Origin: Rothia koreensis
GTDB taxonomy: Bacteria; Actinomycetota; Actinomycetes; Actinomycetales; Micrococcaceae
DNA: 64,000 bases
Direction: 5' to 3'
NCBI RefSeq assembly: GCF_004136575.1
Contig: NZ_NOIQ01000002.1
Location: forward strand, 62,001 to 126,000
The position numbers were made by a program, and so were the translations under genes. This document shows, one piece after another, positions 55,923 to 64,000 of this stretch. The notes below the pieces were generated by a model, which was not told where the DNA came from, searched no databases, and was given only the letters and a program-made list of their open reading frames with translations. Every line of letters begins with the position of its first letter. Position 1 is the stretch's first letter.

Positions 55923-56617
55923 GCCACTCCGTAGAACCACCGGATGTGCTCCCGAACCCTCTGCGACGCCTCGTCGGGCCTGCGATGCTGGACCGACTCG
56001 AGGATTCCGCGGTGCTGCTCCTGCAGGGTCCGACGGACCGAGGGCCAGTCCCCGAGGCGGGGCACGCCCTCCTGGACATAGCCGACCGTCGCCTGGCGCA
56101 ACGAGTCCAGGATCGTGGTGACGACGACGTTGCCACCGAGCCCCGAGACCACCAGGTGGAAGTGCGCATCCAGCTCATGGAAGCGCATATCGGGGAGCAT
56201 CGGATCGTCCATCTCGTCCAGATACCTCTTCGCCCTGGTCAGGGCTATTTTGTCCTGGGTCGTCGACCATCGGGCCGCCGCGTCGGCGGCAGCTTGCGAC
56301 TCAAGCTGTTCACGGGTCGCAACCACATCTGCCACGGGCAGGAAATTCGACGCCAAGTGCATGCGAAGGCCCCAGCCGAGGGCTGCCGACGGTTCCGAGA
56401 CCACGACCGCCCCCGCGCTGGGGCCTGAACCGACTCCCGAACGCACGAGTCCCATGGCATCAAGGACTCGAATGGCTTCACGGACCGAGGCACGGGATAT
56501 CCCGAATTCCTCAGCAAGAGCGCGCTCCGCCGGAAGTCTGTCTCCCACGACGAGTTCCCCGTTGCGCAGTCGATCCTCGATGTTCTGCAGGACGATGGTG
56601 TAGGTCTTCTTCTCCAC
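55886..56617 (-). CDS. GntR/FadR-family regulator, probable lactate regulator (LldR-like)
   Basis: The 243-residue protein has a winged helix-turn-helix (GDRLPAERALAEEFGISRAS, then VREAIRVLDAMGLVR) and a FadR-type (FCD) ligand domain with metal-binding His residues (FHELDAHFHLVV, EQHRGIL). Its place beside L-lactate permease and lutABC, and a TGGTC-A-GACCA site between them, point to lactate response. The start is taken at GTG 56617; a TTG 9 nt upstream is possible. Confidence 0.85.
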   Translation of the reverse strand: MEKKTYTIVLQNIEDRLRNGELVVGDRLPAERALAEEFGISRASVREAIRVLDAMGLVRSGVGSGPSAGAVVVSEPSAALGWGLRMHLASNFLPVADVVATREQLESQAAADAAARWSTTQDKIALTRAKRYLDEMDDPMLPDMRFHELDAHFHLVVSGLGGNVVVTTILDSLRQATVGYVQEGVPRLGDWPSVRRTLQEQHRGILESVQHRRPDEASQRVREHIRWFYGVAYAENSVPVSFS

Positions 56618-56651
56618 AGAACACAACCTTAGCTGCGCAAAGCATCGTCGG

Positions 56652-58316
56652 TCAGGGGAGCATCCAGGAGATCAGGTCCGATTGCAGGAACACCAACGTG
56701 CAAATGATCACGAGCATGGCCAGGGACCACGGGATCACGCGCTTGAAGATCTCGGACTCCTTGCCCTCCATCTCTACGGCGGTCGCGGCGATCGCCAAGG
56801 ACTGCGGGGAAATCATCTTGCCGACGACGCCTCCGCTCGTGTTGGCCGCCAGCATCAGATCCGGATCGAGCCCGGCGTTGGTTGCGGCTGTGTGCTGCAG
56901 GTTGGAGAACAACGCGTTGGCCGAAGTGTCCGAGCCGGTCACGGCGGTACCGAGCCAGCCGAGGGTCGGGGCCAGGAAGGCGAAGACGCCACCCAGGGAC
57001 GCGAGGTACGTTCCGATGGACACGGTCTGCCCCGAGAAGTTCATGACGTAGGCGAGGGCCAGAACCGACACGATGGTCAGGGCCGACCAGCGCATCCTGT
57101 AGAAGCAGTGCCAGAGCTGGGCAACCGACTGACCGAAACCGAGCCTGTATCTGCCGTTCTCGTGGAAGATCATGTAGAGAACGGTCACGATCAGGCCGGC
57201 AATCAGGAGCATGGTTCCCGGGTTGGAGAGCCACTGCAAATTGAAGGTCGTGCCCGAAATGGGCTTGCCCGACGACGTGACGATGTGCCCGGACGTGACC
57301 GGCCAGGGGATCTTGATGTCCGTCTTCTTGAGGGCGACGGGCACATCGATGCCCGCTTTCCAAAGCTTCCCGACGGCGAACACACCGACGACCACGAGGT
57401 ACGGCAGGAGGGCCATCCAGACCCGGACCGGACGCAGACCCTCCGTGGCCCGAGGCGCCTCGATTCCGATGCGCTCACGAAATGCTTCGGTCCCGCGGGG
57501 CTTCCACACCTTGAGGAACAGCACCGCGACTCCCAGGGAGACGAGGCACGCGACGATATCGGTGAGCTCGTAGGAGAAATGGGTCGCCGACCACCACTGG
57601 GCGAGACCGAAGGAAAGGCCGATGACGAGAGCCGCTGGCCATGCGTCGCGGACGCCCCGGAAGCCGTCGAGGAGGTAGAGCAGGATGAAGGGCACGAGCA
57701 CCGCCACGAACGGGGCCTGGTGGCCCACAATCGCCCCGATGTGGGCCGGGTTTTCGCCGGTCAGTGTTCCCGCCGTGGTGATCGGGATGGCCAGGGCCCC
57801 GAAGGCCACGGGAGCCGTGTTGGCGACCAGAACCGTCACGGCCGCGCGCAACGGCTTGACTCCGAGGGCGAGGATCATGGTCGCCGTGATGGCCACGGGC
57901 GCCCCGAATCCGGCCAGGGCCTCGAGGAGACCCCCGAAGCAAAAGGCAATCAGGATCGCCTGGATGCGGATGTCGCCTCCTCCGATGCGGTCGAAGGTCA
58001 GCCGCAAATCCTCGAATCTGCCCGACTCGACGGTGACCTGGTAGAACCACAGGGCCGTGACGATGATCCAGACGATGGGGAAGGCCCCATAGGCCAAGCC
58101 CTGCGTTCCGGACATCAGGGTGAGCCCGACGGGCATCTTGAAGCCGATCACGGCCACGATGATCGACACCAGCAGCGCGCTGAGCGCCGACGTGTGGGCC
58201 TTGGCTTTGACCCCGAGCAACATGATGAAGAACGTCAGCAGCGGAAGGATAGCGACGAGCGCCGAGAGCCCGACCGAGCCGCCGACGGCGGTGGTGGTGG
58301 CTGTGAATGTATCCAC
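56652..58316 (-). CDS. lldP: L-lactate permease (LctP family)
   Basis: The 554-residue membrane protein has 12-14 helices and the LctP marks GGLLEALAGFGAPVAITATM, NTAPVAFGALAIPITTAGTL and ATNAGLDPDLMLAANTSGGV. It imports lactate, and possibly glycolate, with protons. The GTG start has AAGGAG 5 nt upstream. It is divergent from lutABC. Confidence 0.94.
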   Translation of the reverse strand: MDTFTATTTAVGGSVGLSALVAILPLLTFFIMLLGVKAKAHTSALSALLVSIIVAVIGFKMPVGLTLMSGTQGLAYGAFPIVWIIVTALWFYQVTVESGRFEDLRLTFDRIGGGDIRIQAILIAFCFGGLLEALAGFGAPVAITATMILALGVKPLRAAVTVLVANTAPVAFGALAIPITTAGTLTGENPAHIGAIVGHQAPFVAVLVPFILLYLLDGFRGVRDAWPAALVIGLSFGLAQWWSATHFSYELTDIVACLVSLGVAVLFLKVWKPRGTEAFRERIGIEAPRATEGLRPVRVWMALLPYLVVVGVFAVGKLWKAGIDVPVALKKTDIKIPWPVTSGHIVTSSGKPISGTTFNLQWLSNPGTMLLIAGLIVTVLYMIFHENGRYRLGFGQSVAQLWHCFYRMRWSALTIVSVLALAYVMNFSGQTVSIGTYLASLGGVFAFLAPTLGWLGTAVTGSDTSANALFSNLQHTAATNAGLDPDLMLAANTSGGVVGKMISPQSLAIAATAVEMEGKESEIFKRVIPWSLAMLVIICTLVFLQSDLISWMLP

Positions 58317-58732
58317 GCGGTCTCCTTGTGATGGGTTGACGCGCGTCCTGGAACGAGCATCAACGCTGATGCAATGAGTGAAGCGACCACGTCTGCAAGA
58401 CTAGTTCCGATACTATGTGTCCCGCATTACAGTGTGGTCAGACCAGTACCATACCGATGGGCGGGAGGAAATCAAAACAGGGTTCGAGGGCAGTGCGATG
58501 GGGCCGTGGTGCGGCACACATTCTGGAGGTTTTTAGGTCAGAAAAAGATGCGCTAATTCCGCCGTGTTGCCTGAAATTACGCCCCGGACACTTATAAACA
58601 GCCTCGATAAGGGTGAGTTAGGCGCTCCTTATTGGAGGTGGTTAATAAATTGTCACTATGGTGGGAACGACTGGTGGGCATCCTCCCGCCCCACTCCGGG
58701 AGCGGGCCCGCACTAATCGGAATGGAGACGCC
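58317..58732. other. Divergent regulatory region of the lactate module
   Basis: No gene is seen in these 416 nt between lldP and lutA. They contain the FadR-type palindrome at 58435-58445 and AT-richer stretches (58560-58660, with TTATAA at 58591) that may hold the lutABC promoter. Confidence 0.7.
58435..58445. promoter_or_regulatory. GntR/FadR-type operator (probable LldR site)
   Basis: TGGTCAGACCA is a perfect palindrome that fits the TGGTC-N-GACCA form recognised by LldR-type FadR-family regulators. It lies between the divergent lldP and lutABC genes. Confidence 0.75.
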
Positions 58733-59536
58733 ATGCGGATCGCACTTTTCTCAACGTGCATCGTCGACGCGATGTACCCGCGGGTCGCTCGAGCGACCGT
58801 GGACATCCTGGAACGCCTCGGTCACGAAGTTGTTTTCCCACCCGGTCAGACGTGTTGTTCGCAGATGCACGTCAACAGCGGATACTTCGATGATGCGTAT
58901 TCGATCGTCAAGAACCACGTGGATGCGTTCTCGGACTGGGACTACGACGTCGCCGTCGCACCCTCCGCTTCGTGCGTCGTCTCCCTCGGGCACCAGCAGC
59001 CCATGATCGCGCGGCACGCGGGCGACGAGGGAACCGCAATCGCGGCCGAGGACGTTGCGGGCAGAACCTTCGAACTGTCGAAACTTCTGATCGACGTCCT
59101 GGGCATTACCGATGCGGCCGAACAGCTCGGCTCATACTTCCCCCACAAAGTCACCTTCCATTCGAGCTGTCACGGCATGAGGATCATGCAGTTGGGCACC
59201 CGCCAGTCCGATTTGGTGCGAACCGTCGAGGGCCTGGAATTCGAGGAGCTTCCCGACCTCGATCAGTGCTGTGGTTTCGGCGGCACCTTCTCGTTCAAGA
59301 ATGCTGACACTTCGGGTGCCATGACCGCCGACAAGGTCAAGAACATCGAATCGACCGGCGCGGAGATGTGCACCGGGGGCGATGTCTCCTGCTTGATGAA
59401 CATTGGCGGTGCCCTGTCGCGCAAGGGCTCGGACGTGACGACCCTGCACTTCGCCGAGATCCTCGCCAGCACCAAAGACAATCCGCTCGAAGTCTCCGGA
59501 CCGGTGGCGCTGACCACCACCACGGGAGGGAAATAA
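58733..59536 (+). CDS. lutA: Lactate utilization protein A
   Basis: The 267-residue protein has two CCG-type cysteine-rich domains (FHSSCHGMR and DQCCGFGGTFSF in the second; TCCSQMHVNSGY in the first) that bind iron-sulfur or heterodisulfide-type centres. With LutB and LutC it oxidises L-lactate to pyruvate at the membrane. The start at 58733 has GGAG upstream; a longer frame has none. Confidence 0.95.
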   Translation: MRIALFSTCIVDAMYPRVARATVDILERLGHEVVFPPGQTCCSQMHVNSGYFDDAYSIVKNHVDAFSDWDYDVAVAPSASCVVSLGHQQPMIARHAGDEGTAIAAEDVAGRTFELSKLLIDVLGITDAAEQLGSYFPHKVTFHSSCHGMRIMQLGTRQSDLVRTVEGLEFEELPDLDQCCGFGGTFSFKNADTSGAMTADKVKNIESTGAEMCTGGDVSCLMNIGGALSRKGSDVTTLHFAEILASTKDNPLEVSGPVALTTTTGGK

Positions 59537-59538
59537 GC

Positions 59539-61299
59539 ATGACCGTCACACAGTTGGGGATGCCCAAGGTTTTTCACGGTACGGGCAATATCGCCGCCGA
59601 AGAGTCGTTCACGTCCTTCGCCGGCAGAGAGCTCAAGAACGAACAATTGCGGGCGAACCTCGGTTTCGCGACGCACACGATCCGCGACAAGCGTGCCAAG
59701 GTCGTCGGGGAATTGCCGGATTGGGAGCTCCTCCGCACGGCCGGATCCGAGATCAAACAGGACGTCATGGCACGCCTGCCCGAATTGCTCGAACAGTTCG
59801 AGAAGAACTTCACCGAGCGCGGAGGGAAGGTCCACTGGGCGCGCGACGCCGATGAAGCGAACCAGATCGCTCTGGACATCATCCGCGAACAGCAGGCCGA
59901 AGAAGTCATCAAGATCAAGTCGATGGCGACCCAGGAAACCGGCCTCAACGAGTACCTCGAGGAAAACGGCGTGTCAGCCGTGGAGACCGACCTCGCGGAG
60001 GAGATCGTGCAGTTGGGCGAGGACAAGCCCTCGCACATTCTGGTGCCCGCAATCCACCGCAACCGCTCGGAGATCCGCGACATCTTCCTCAAGAAGATGC
60101 CGCACATCGACAAGGACATTTCGGACAACCCCGCCGAGCTTGCCGAGGCCTCGCGACACCACCTGCGTGAGAAGTTCTTCCGGAACAAGGTCGCAATTTC
60201 GGGAGCCAACTTCGGCGTCGCCGATTCGGGCACGCTCAGCATCGTCGAATCCGAGGGCAACGGCCGGATGTGCCTGACCCTCCCGGACACCCTCATCTCC
60301 TTCATGGGAATCGAGAAGTTGGTGCCGACCTTCCAGGATCTGGAGGTCTTCCTGCAGTTGTTGCCGCGTTCCTCGACCGGAGAGCGGATGAACCCGTACA
60401 CCTCGATGTGGTCGGGAGTGACGCCGGGGGACGGGCCCCAGAACCTGCACGTGATCCTCATGGACAACGGTCGCACCGCCGCTCTCGCGGACCAGGTGGG
60501 CCGCCAGGCATTGCACTGCATTCGTTGCTCGGCCTGCATGAACGTGTGCCCCGTCTACGAGCGGGCCGGCGGTCACGCCTACGGATCGGTCTATCCGGGA
60601 CCGATCGGCGCGATTCTCTCTCCGTTGCTCACGGGTGTGGAAGCCGAAGAGAACAACTCTCTGCCCTATGCGTCGTCGTTGTGCGGTGCCTGCTACGAGG
60701 CGTGCCCGGTGAAGATCAACATCCCGGACGTCCTGGTTCACCTGCGCGGCAAGGACGTCGATGCCAAACACGGCAAGGGCGAGGAAGGAAACAAGCGCCA
60801 GGCCCCGGACCAGATGGACGCAATCATGGGTGGCGCCAAGGCGATGTTCTCCAATTCGACATTGCTCAGCATCGCCGAGCGGGGTCTGCCCGCAGGGGGT
60901 CTCGCGGCAGGCCGGGATCACAAGATCAGCTGGTTGCCGGGCCTGATCGGAGGATGGACCAAGTACCGGGACATTCCGGAGCCTCCGAAGCAGGCTTTTC
61001 GGCACTGGTGGAAGAAGAACAAGAAGAACGGTCCCAAGCAAAGGGCCGCTTCCGACCGGGTCGACGTCGACGCCTTGATCGCCAAGAACTCCGGGTTGGC
61101 CGAAGAGCTCCATCGTCGTCATGCGGGTGAGGCCCAGGAAGAGCGTGAGGAAGCCCAGGAACAGGCCGCCGAACTCAAGAAGGAGCAGCGGCGGGAGCCC
61201 GACATGGTTCGGCGCGAGGAGGACCTGCTCAAGGGGCAGGACGATTCCTCCAACGGCACCACGGGCGAGGGGACCTCGTCCCAGGAGGGGAACGACTGA
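59539..61299 (+). CDS. lutB: Lactate utilization protein B (iron-sulfur protein)
   Basis: The 586-residue protein has an N-terminal LUD domain (residues ~60-300) and two 4Fe-4S motifs, CIRCSACMNVCPVYE and CGACYEACPVKI. The last ~100 residues are a highly charged helical tail (QEEREEAQEQAAELKKEQRR), longer than in most LutB proteins. It starts 2 nt after lutA, with GGGAGGG in front. Confidence 0.95.
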   Translation: MTVTQLGMPKVFHGTGNIAAEESFTSFAGRELKNEQLRANLGFATHTIRDKRAKVVGELPDWELLRTAGSEIKQDVMARLPELLEQFEKNFTERGGKVHWARDADEANQIALDIIREQQAEEVIKIKSMATQETGLNEYLEENGVSAVETDLAEEIVQLGEDKPSHILVPAIHRNRSEIRDIFLKKMPHIDKDISDNPAELAEASRHHLREKFFRNKVAISGANFGVADSGTLSIVESEGNGRMCLTLPDTLISFMGIEKLVPTFQDLEVFLQLLPRSSTGERMNPYTSMWSGVTPGDGPQNLHVILMDNGRTAALADQVGRQALHCIRCSACMNVCPVYERAGGHAYGSVYPGPIGAILSPLLTGVEAEENNSLPYASSLCGACYEACPVKINIPDVLVHLRGKDVDAKHGKGEEGNKRQAPDQMDAIMGGAKAMFSNSTLLSIAERGLPAGGLAAGRDHKISWLPGLIGGWTKYRDIPEPPKQAFRHWWKKNKKNGPKQRAASDRVDVDALIAKNSGLAEELHRRHAGEAQEEREEAQEQAAELKKEQRREPDMVRREEDLLKGQDDSSNGTTGEGTSSQEGND

Positions 61300-61301
61300 C
61301 C

Positions 61302-61949
61302 ATGTCAGAAGCAAAGGCAGAGATACTCAGACGAGTCAGGGCATCCCTGGCCGACAGTCCCGAAGCCCCTGAGGTCACGCGCGCGTACAGGACGGAATCG
61401 GAGAAATCGGCGCACGACGTGCGCGCCATGTTGATCGATCGATTGCTCGACTACAAGGCGAACGTCTACGAGGAGACCATGGACAGCGTGGCTGAGCGCA
61501 TCGAGAAACTACTCGGCAAGTCCGCCCGGTACGTGATTCCCAAGGGCCTGAATCTCGACTGGTTGCCCGAAGACAGTGCCGCGCGGCGTCACCTCGTGGA
61601 TTCGGGCAACGGTCAGAGAGCGGGGTCCTTGACCGATCGCGAACTGGACGCCGTCGACGCCGTCGTCACCTCGTCGACCGTCTCCTGCGCAGAGACCGGA
61701 ACGATCTTTCTCAACGCGTCCGACGAAGAAGGACGGCGTGCGATCACCCTGGTCCCGGATCATCACATTTGCATCGTTCCTGCGGAGTCGATCGTGGAAT
61801 TGATCCCCGAATCGGTGCGGCGTGTGAATCCCGAGCGTCCGATCACGATGATCTCCGGACCGTCGGCGACCTCTGACATCGAGTTGCAGCGCGTCGAAGG
61901 CGTCCATGGGCCACGCACCCTGGACGTCATCATCCTGGACGGTCAGTAG
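61302..61949 (+). CDS. lutC: Lactate utilization protein C (LUD domain)
   Basis: The 215-residue protein is a single LUD domain with the conserved SSTVSCAETGTIFLN and ITMISGPSATSDIEL near its end. It completes the lactate oxidase complex. It starts 2 nt after lutB. A strong hairpin follows. Confidence 0.94.
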   Translation: MSEAKAEILRRVRASLADSPEAPEVTRAYRTESEKSAHDVRAMLIDRLLDYKANVYEETMDSVAERIEKLLGKSARYVIPKGLNLDWLPEDSAARRHLVDSGNGQRAGSLTDRELDAVDAVVTSSTVSCAETGTIFLNASDEEGRRAITLVPDHHICIVPAESIVELIPESVRRVNPERPITMISGPSATSDIELQRVEGVHGPRTLDVIILDGQ

Positions 61950-61983
61950 CCGCGTCCGGGTGGTGACCGCAGAGACGGCGGTC

Positions 61984-62013
61984 CCGGGAGGCAGGGATCG
62001 TCCTGCCTCCCGG
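61984..62013 (+). terminator. Terminator of the lutABC operon
   Basis: A 12-bp perfect stem (61984-61995 with 62002-62013) with a 6-nt loop lies 35 nt after the lutC stop. Confidence 0.75.
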
Positions 62014-62149
62014 AAGTGCGGGATACTCCTGCCCTGCGTGTTCCACATCAGGTCTCTGCCCGGGCGGGACGGAGCCGGCGTCCACAATTCGGCGTCCGAG
62101 CGGTCGCCTCGAGGCGCAATGCCGCCTTCCTCCTGGCACCCTCGAGGAC

Positions 62150-63241
62150 ATGAATCGCTCAGCCTCGCCCGGTGGCCTCCGACCCGGAATCCCGACCGGC
62201 GCCCTGATCGCCGCGACCGCAGCCCTGCTCGCCATCCTGGGATGGATCACGGTTCAGGCCGGCAACGGGGCTGCCGGCGGGTGGTCGGTCCTGCCGGAAT
62301 GGTCGTCGCGACGTCTCCTGTTGTCCCAGGACACCGCCGGTCACCTGGCCCGGGTGACGGTACGGGCCAAGGGTGCGGGGAAGCCCTATGATCGATCGGC
62401 CTTCGGCAGTCCCTGGTCGGACGAGGACCACAACGGTTGCGACACCCGCAATGACATCCTCTCCCGGGACATGGCCGATGTCTCGTTCGGCGACCGGTCA
62501 TCCTGCCGAGTCAGGCAGGGAACTCTCGCCGATCCGTACACCGGTCGAACCATCGAGTTCGTCGCAGGCAAGGAATCTCGGAAGGTTCAGATCGATCACG
62601 TCGTCGCACTGTCGGATTCCTGGGTCTCGGGGGCATGGGAATGGCCGGCAGAGAGACGCCGTGCCTTCGCCAACGACCCGGAGAATCTGCTGGCCGTGGA
62701 CGGGCCGACGAATGAGGACAAAGGGGGCAGCGACGCCGCGGAATGGCTCCCACCGGATCGAGCTTTCCGTTGTCCGTATGTGGCACGCCAAGTGAAGGTC
62801 AAAGCCGCCTACGGGCTCAGCGTGACTCCGGAAGAAAGAACCACGATCTTGGATGTGTTGAGCCGGTGCCCGAATTTCGGGCTCAGCCCGTCGCCGGGCA
62901 GGTCGGCGCGTGGCCCCGGTTCAGCCGGCGGTCTCGAGCTGGCGATTGATCCGATGGACCAGCATGTCGAGGGCGACCAGGTTTCCGCCGCCTTCCGGAA
63001 CGATCAAGTCCGCGCGCCGCTTGGAAGGCTCCACGTAGAGCTCGTGCATGGGTTTGACCGTCGAAAGATACTGGGATTCGACCGATTCGACGGATCGCCC
63101 GCGTTCGAGGACATCCCGCTTGATGCGCCTCAGGATTCGGACATCGGCGTCGGTGTCCACGAAGAGTTTGATGTCGCACCGTGCGCAGATCTCGTCCTCG
63201 GCAAAGAGAAGGATTCCTTCGACGATCACAATCGGCTGTGA
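62150..63241 (+). CDS. HNH endonuclease family protein with antisense C-terminal extension
   Basis: The 363-residue frame begins with a membrane anchor or signal segment (residues ~16-38). Residues ~75-240 form the DUF1524/GmrSD-C-type HNH domain: the metal-binding IDHVVALSDSW and DPENLLAVDGPTNEDKGG, plus two cysteine pairs. Such secreted nucleases are common in actinobacteria and end soon after the last conserved Cys (here LSRCPNFG, ~residue 244). This frame continues 110+ residues, residues 258-363 being antisense to udk. A lost stop codon or frameshift is likely; the functional part is 62150-~62890. Confidence 0.75.
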   Translation: MNRSASPGGLRPGIPTGALIAATAALLAILGWITVQAGNGAAGGWSVLPEWSSRRLLLSQDTAGHLARVTVRAKGAGKPYDRSAFGSPWSDEDHNGCDTRNDILSRDMADVSFGDRSSCRVRQGTLADPYTGRTIEFVAGKESRKVQIDHVVALSDSWVSGAWEWPAERRRAFANDPENLLAVDGPTNEDKGGSDAAEWLPPDRAFRCPYVARQVKVKAAYGLSVTPEERTTILDVLSRCPNFGLSPSPGRSARGPGSAGGLELAIDPMDQHVEGDQVSAAFRNDQVRAPLGRLHVELVHGFDRRKILGFDRFDGSPAFEDIPLDAPQDSDIGVGVHEEFDVAPCADLVLGKEKDSFDDHNRL

Positions 63242-63541
63242 GTCGATCGTCAGGGTTTCGTCAGAACGATTGTGGTCCGCGTAGTCGTAGACCGGACATT
63301 CGATGCTCACCCCGCGTGCGAGCTGATCCAGATGCTGAATCAGCAGCTCGTTGTCGAACGCTTCGGGAGCGTCGTAATTCAGCAGAGCGCGCTCGTCGTA
63401 GTTCAGGTCGTCGCGTCGTTTGTAATAGTTGTCGTGGTAGACCACCGAGACGTGCTCATCAAAGCTGGCGACCAGGGCCCGGGTCAGGGTCGTCTTCCCC
63501 GATCCGGTACCGCCTGCGATGCCGATGACCAGTGGCTTCAT
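62921..63541 (-). CDS. udk: Uridine kinase
   Basis: The 206-residue protein has GIAGGTGSGKTT at residues 7-18, the uridine-site YHDNYYKRRDDL and NYDAPEAFDNELL, and IVIVEGILLF. It phosphorylates uridine and cytidine for nucleotide salvage. It starts at ATG 63541 with GGAA upstream. Its 3' half is overlapped by the HNH frame on the other strand. Confidence 0.95.
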   Translation of the reverse strand: MKPLVIGIAGGTGSGKTTLTRALVASFDEHVSVVYHDNYYKRRDDLNYDERALLNYDAPEAFDNELLIQHLDQLARGVSIECPVYDYADHNRSDETLTIDSQPIVIVEGILLFAEDEICARCDIKLFVDTDADVRILRRIKRDVLERGRSVESVESQYLSTVKPMHELYVEPSKRRADLIVPEGGGNLVALDMLVHRINRQLETAG

Positions 63542-63626
63542 TCGTGTTCCGCTCCCGATGCTCGATGCCTGCCGCTAATACATTGTGCCGCACGGACGGT
63601 CGTCAACCGACGCGGGGCCACACACA

Positions 63627-63670
63627 ACTGCGCCCGACGGACGGAGGAAACTCCGGCCATCGGGCGCAGT
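63627..63670 (-). terminator. Hairpin after the alcohol dehydrogenase gene
   Basis: An 11-bp outer stem (63627-63637 with 63660-63670) and an inner CGGAG/CTCCG stem lie just beyond the stop of the dehydrogenase gene on the minus strand. Confidence 0.65.
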
Positions 63671-63681
63671 ACGAGGAGAAA

Positions 63682-64000
63682 TCAGGCTTCGACCTCGGCG
63701 TCGGCGAACGTCGAGGTGTCGATGACGCAACGGAATTTCACGTCACCCGCGACGACGCGCTCGTAGGCGTCGTCGACCTCGTGCACCGAAACCTTCTCGA
63801 TCTTCGCCCCGAACCCATGTTCGGCGCAGAAATCCAGCATTTCCTGGGTCTCAGGGATGCCACCGATATTGGAACCGGCGATAGCCTTGCGGCCACCGAT
63901 CACCGATCCGAAGCTGAACGCCTGCTTCTCGGGCGGCAACCCGACCACGGCCATGACGCCACGGGGCTTCAGCAGGCTCATGTACTTGTCCACCGGGATC
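63682..64000 (-). CDS. Zinc-type NAD(P)-dependent alcohol dehydrogenase (C-terminal part)
   Basis: Only the last 106 residues lie in the window. The sequence LLKPRGVMAVVGLPPE and later GSNIGGIPETQEMLDFCAEH fits the cinnamyl alcohol dehydrogenase/YahK type of medium-chain dehydrogenases. The catalytic zinc site is outside the window. Confidence 0.88.
   Translation of the reverse strand, partial: IPVDKYMSLLKPRGVMAVVGLPPEKQAFSFGSVIGGRKAIAGSNIGGIPETQEMLDFCAEHGFGAKIEKVSVHEVDDAYERVVAGDVKFRCVIDTSTFADAEVEA

Overview
The window is a GC-rich chromosomal segment of a Gram-positive actinobacterium, most likely of the order Micrococcales (Micrococcaceae-like). The support is a dnaK-grpE-dnaJ-hspR operon with HAIR operators, a second HAIR in front of clpB, DUF3073 and DUF4235 proteins, an SCP_3 protein, actinobacterial Dcd, and many genes that appear to be read from leaderless mRNAs. 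The genus cannot be fixed from this segment. I see no prophage, insertion sequence, CRISPR array or rRNA operon. The content is mostly core and metabolic genes, with a few accessory patches.

Layout. 0-9 kb: a truncated thioredoxin/NHL protein, two divergent membrane proteins, a methyltransferase, tRNA-Gly(CCC), then dcd followed by an unusual pair, an HprK-like/PqqD-like protein and a MauE-thioredoxin fusion, and a UMF1-type MFS protein. 9-16 kb: a complete Mrp-type Na+/H+ antiporter operon (A-B fusion, C, D, E, F, G). 16.5-19.8 kb: a TPP riboswitch controlling a ykoEDC-like ECF transporter for thiamine or its pyrimidine precursor. 19.8-27 kb, all leftward: a LolD/MacB-type ABC exporter, formamidase/acetamidase with FmdB, a PabC-like lyase with a Bcr/CflA efflux protein, a nucleoside-kinase-like protein and a low-molecular-weight tyrosine phosphatase. 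28-32.3 kb: dnaK-grpE-dnaJ-hspR under HspR control. 32-36.9 kb: trmB, an alanine/sodium symporter, DoxX, a HAD phosphatase and a membrane protein. 37-41 kb: clpB (HspR-controlled), a sirtuin and DUF3073. 41.2-41.7 kb: a non-coding tandem repeat patch.

41.7-48 kb, leftward: purM, purF, a membrane protein, SCP_3, asparaginase and a DHA2 efflux protein. 48-52.1 kb: a sucrose module (GH32 hydrolase, LacY/CscB-like permease, LacI regulator) with a perfect 18-bp operator. 52.1-55.9 kb: a remnant of an amidohydrolase gene, an SsuD-like monooxygenase, purD and purC. 55.9-62 kb: a lactate-use module (FadR-type regulator, L-lactate permease, lutABC). 62-64 kb: a secreted or anchored HNH nuclease whose frame runs far into udk, then udk and the end of an alcohol dehydrogenase gene.

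Themes. Purine synthesis genes (purM, purF, purD, purC) sit in two nearby blocks. Heat-shock genes share one operator type. Carbon use (sucrose, lactate) is organised as regulator-transporter-enzyme modules. About a dozen genes have a TANNNT box 5-7 nt before the start codon and no Shine-Dalgarno sequence, which suggests frequent leaderless initiation. The most unusual protein-coding feature is the three-gene unit dcd / HprK-PqqD protein / MauE-thioredoxin protein at 4676-7650.
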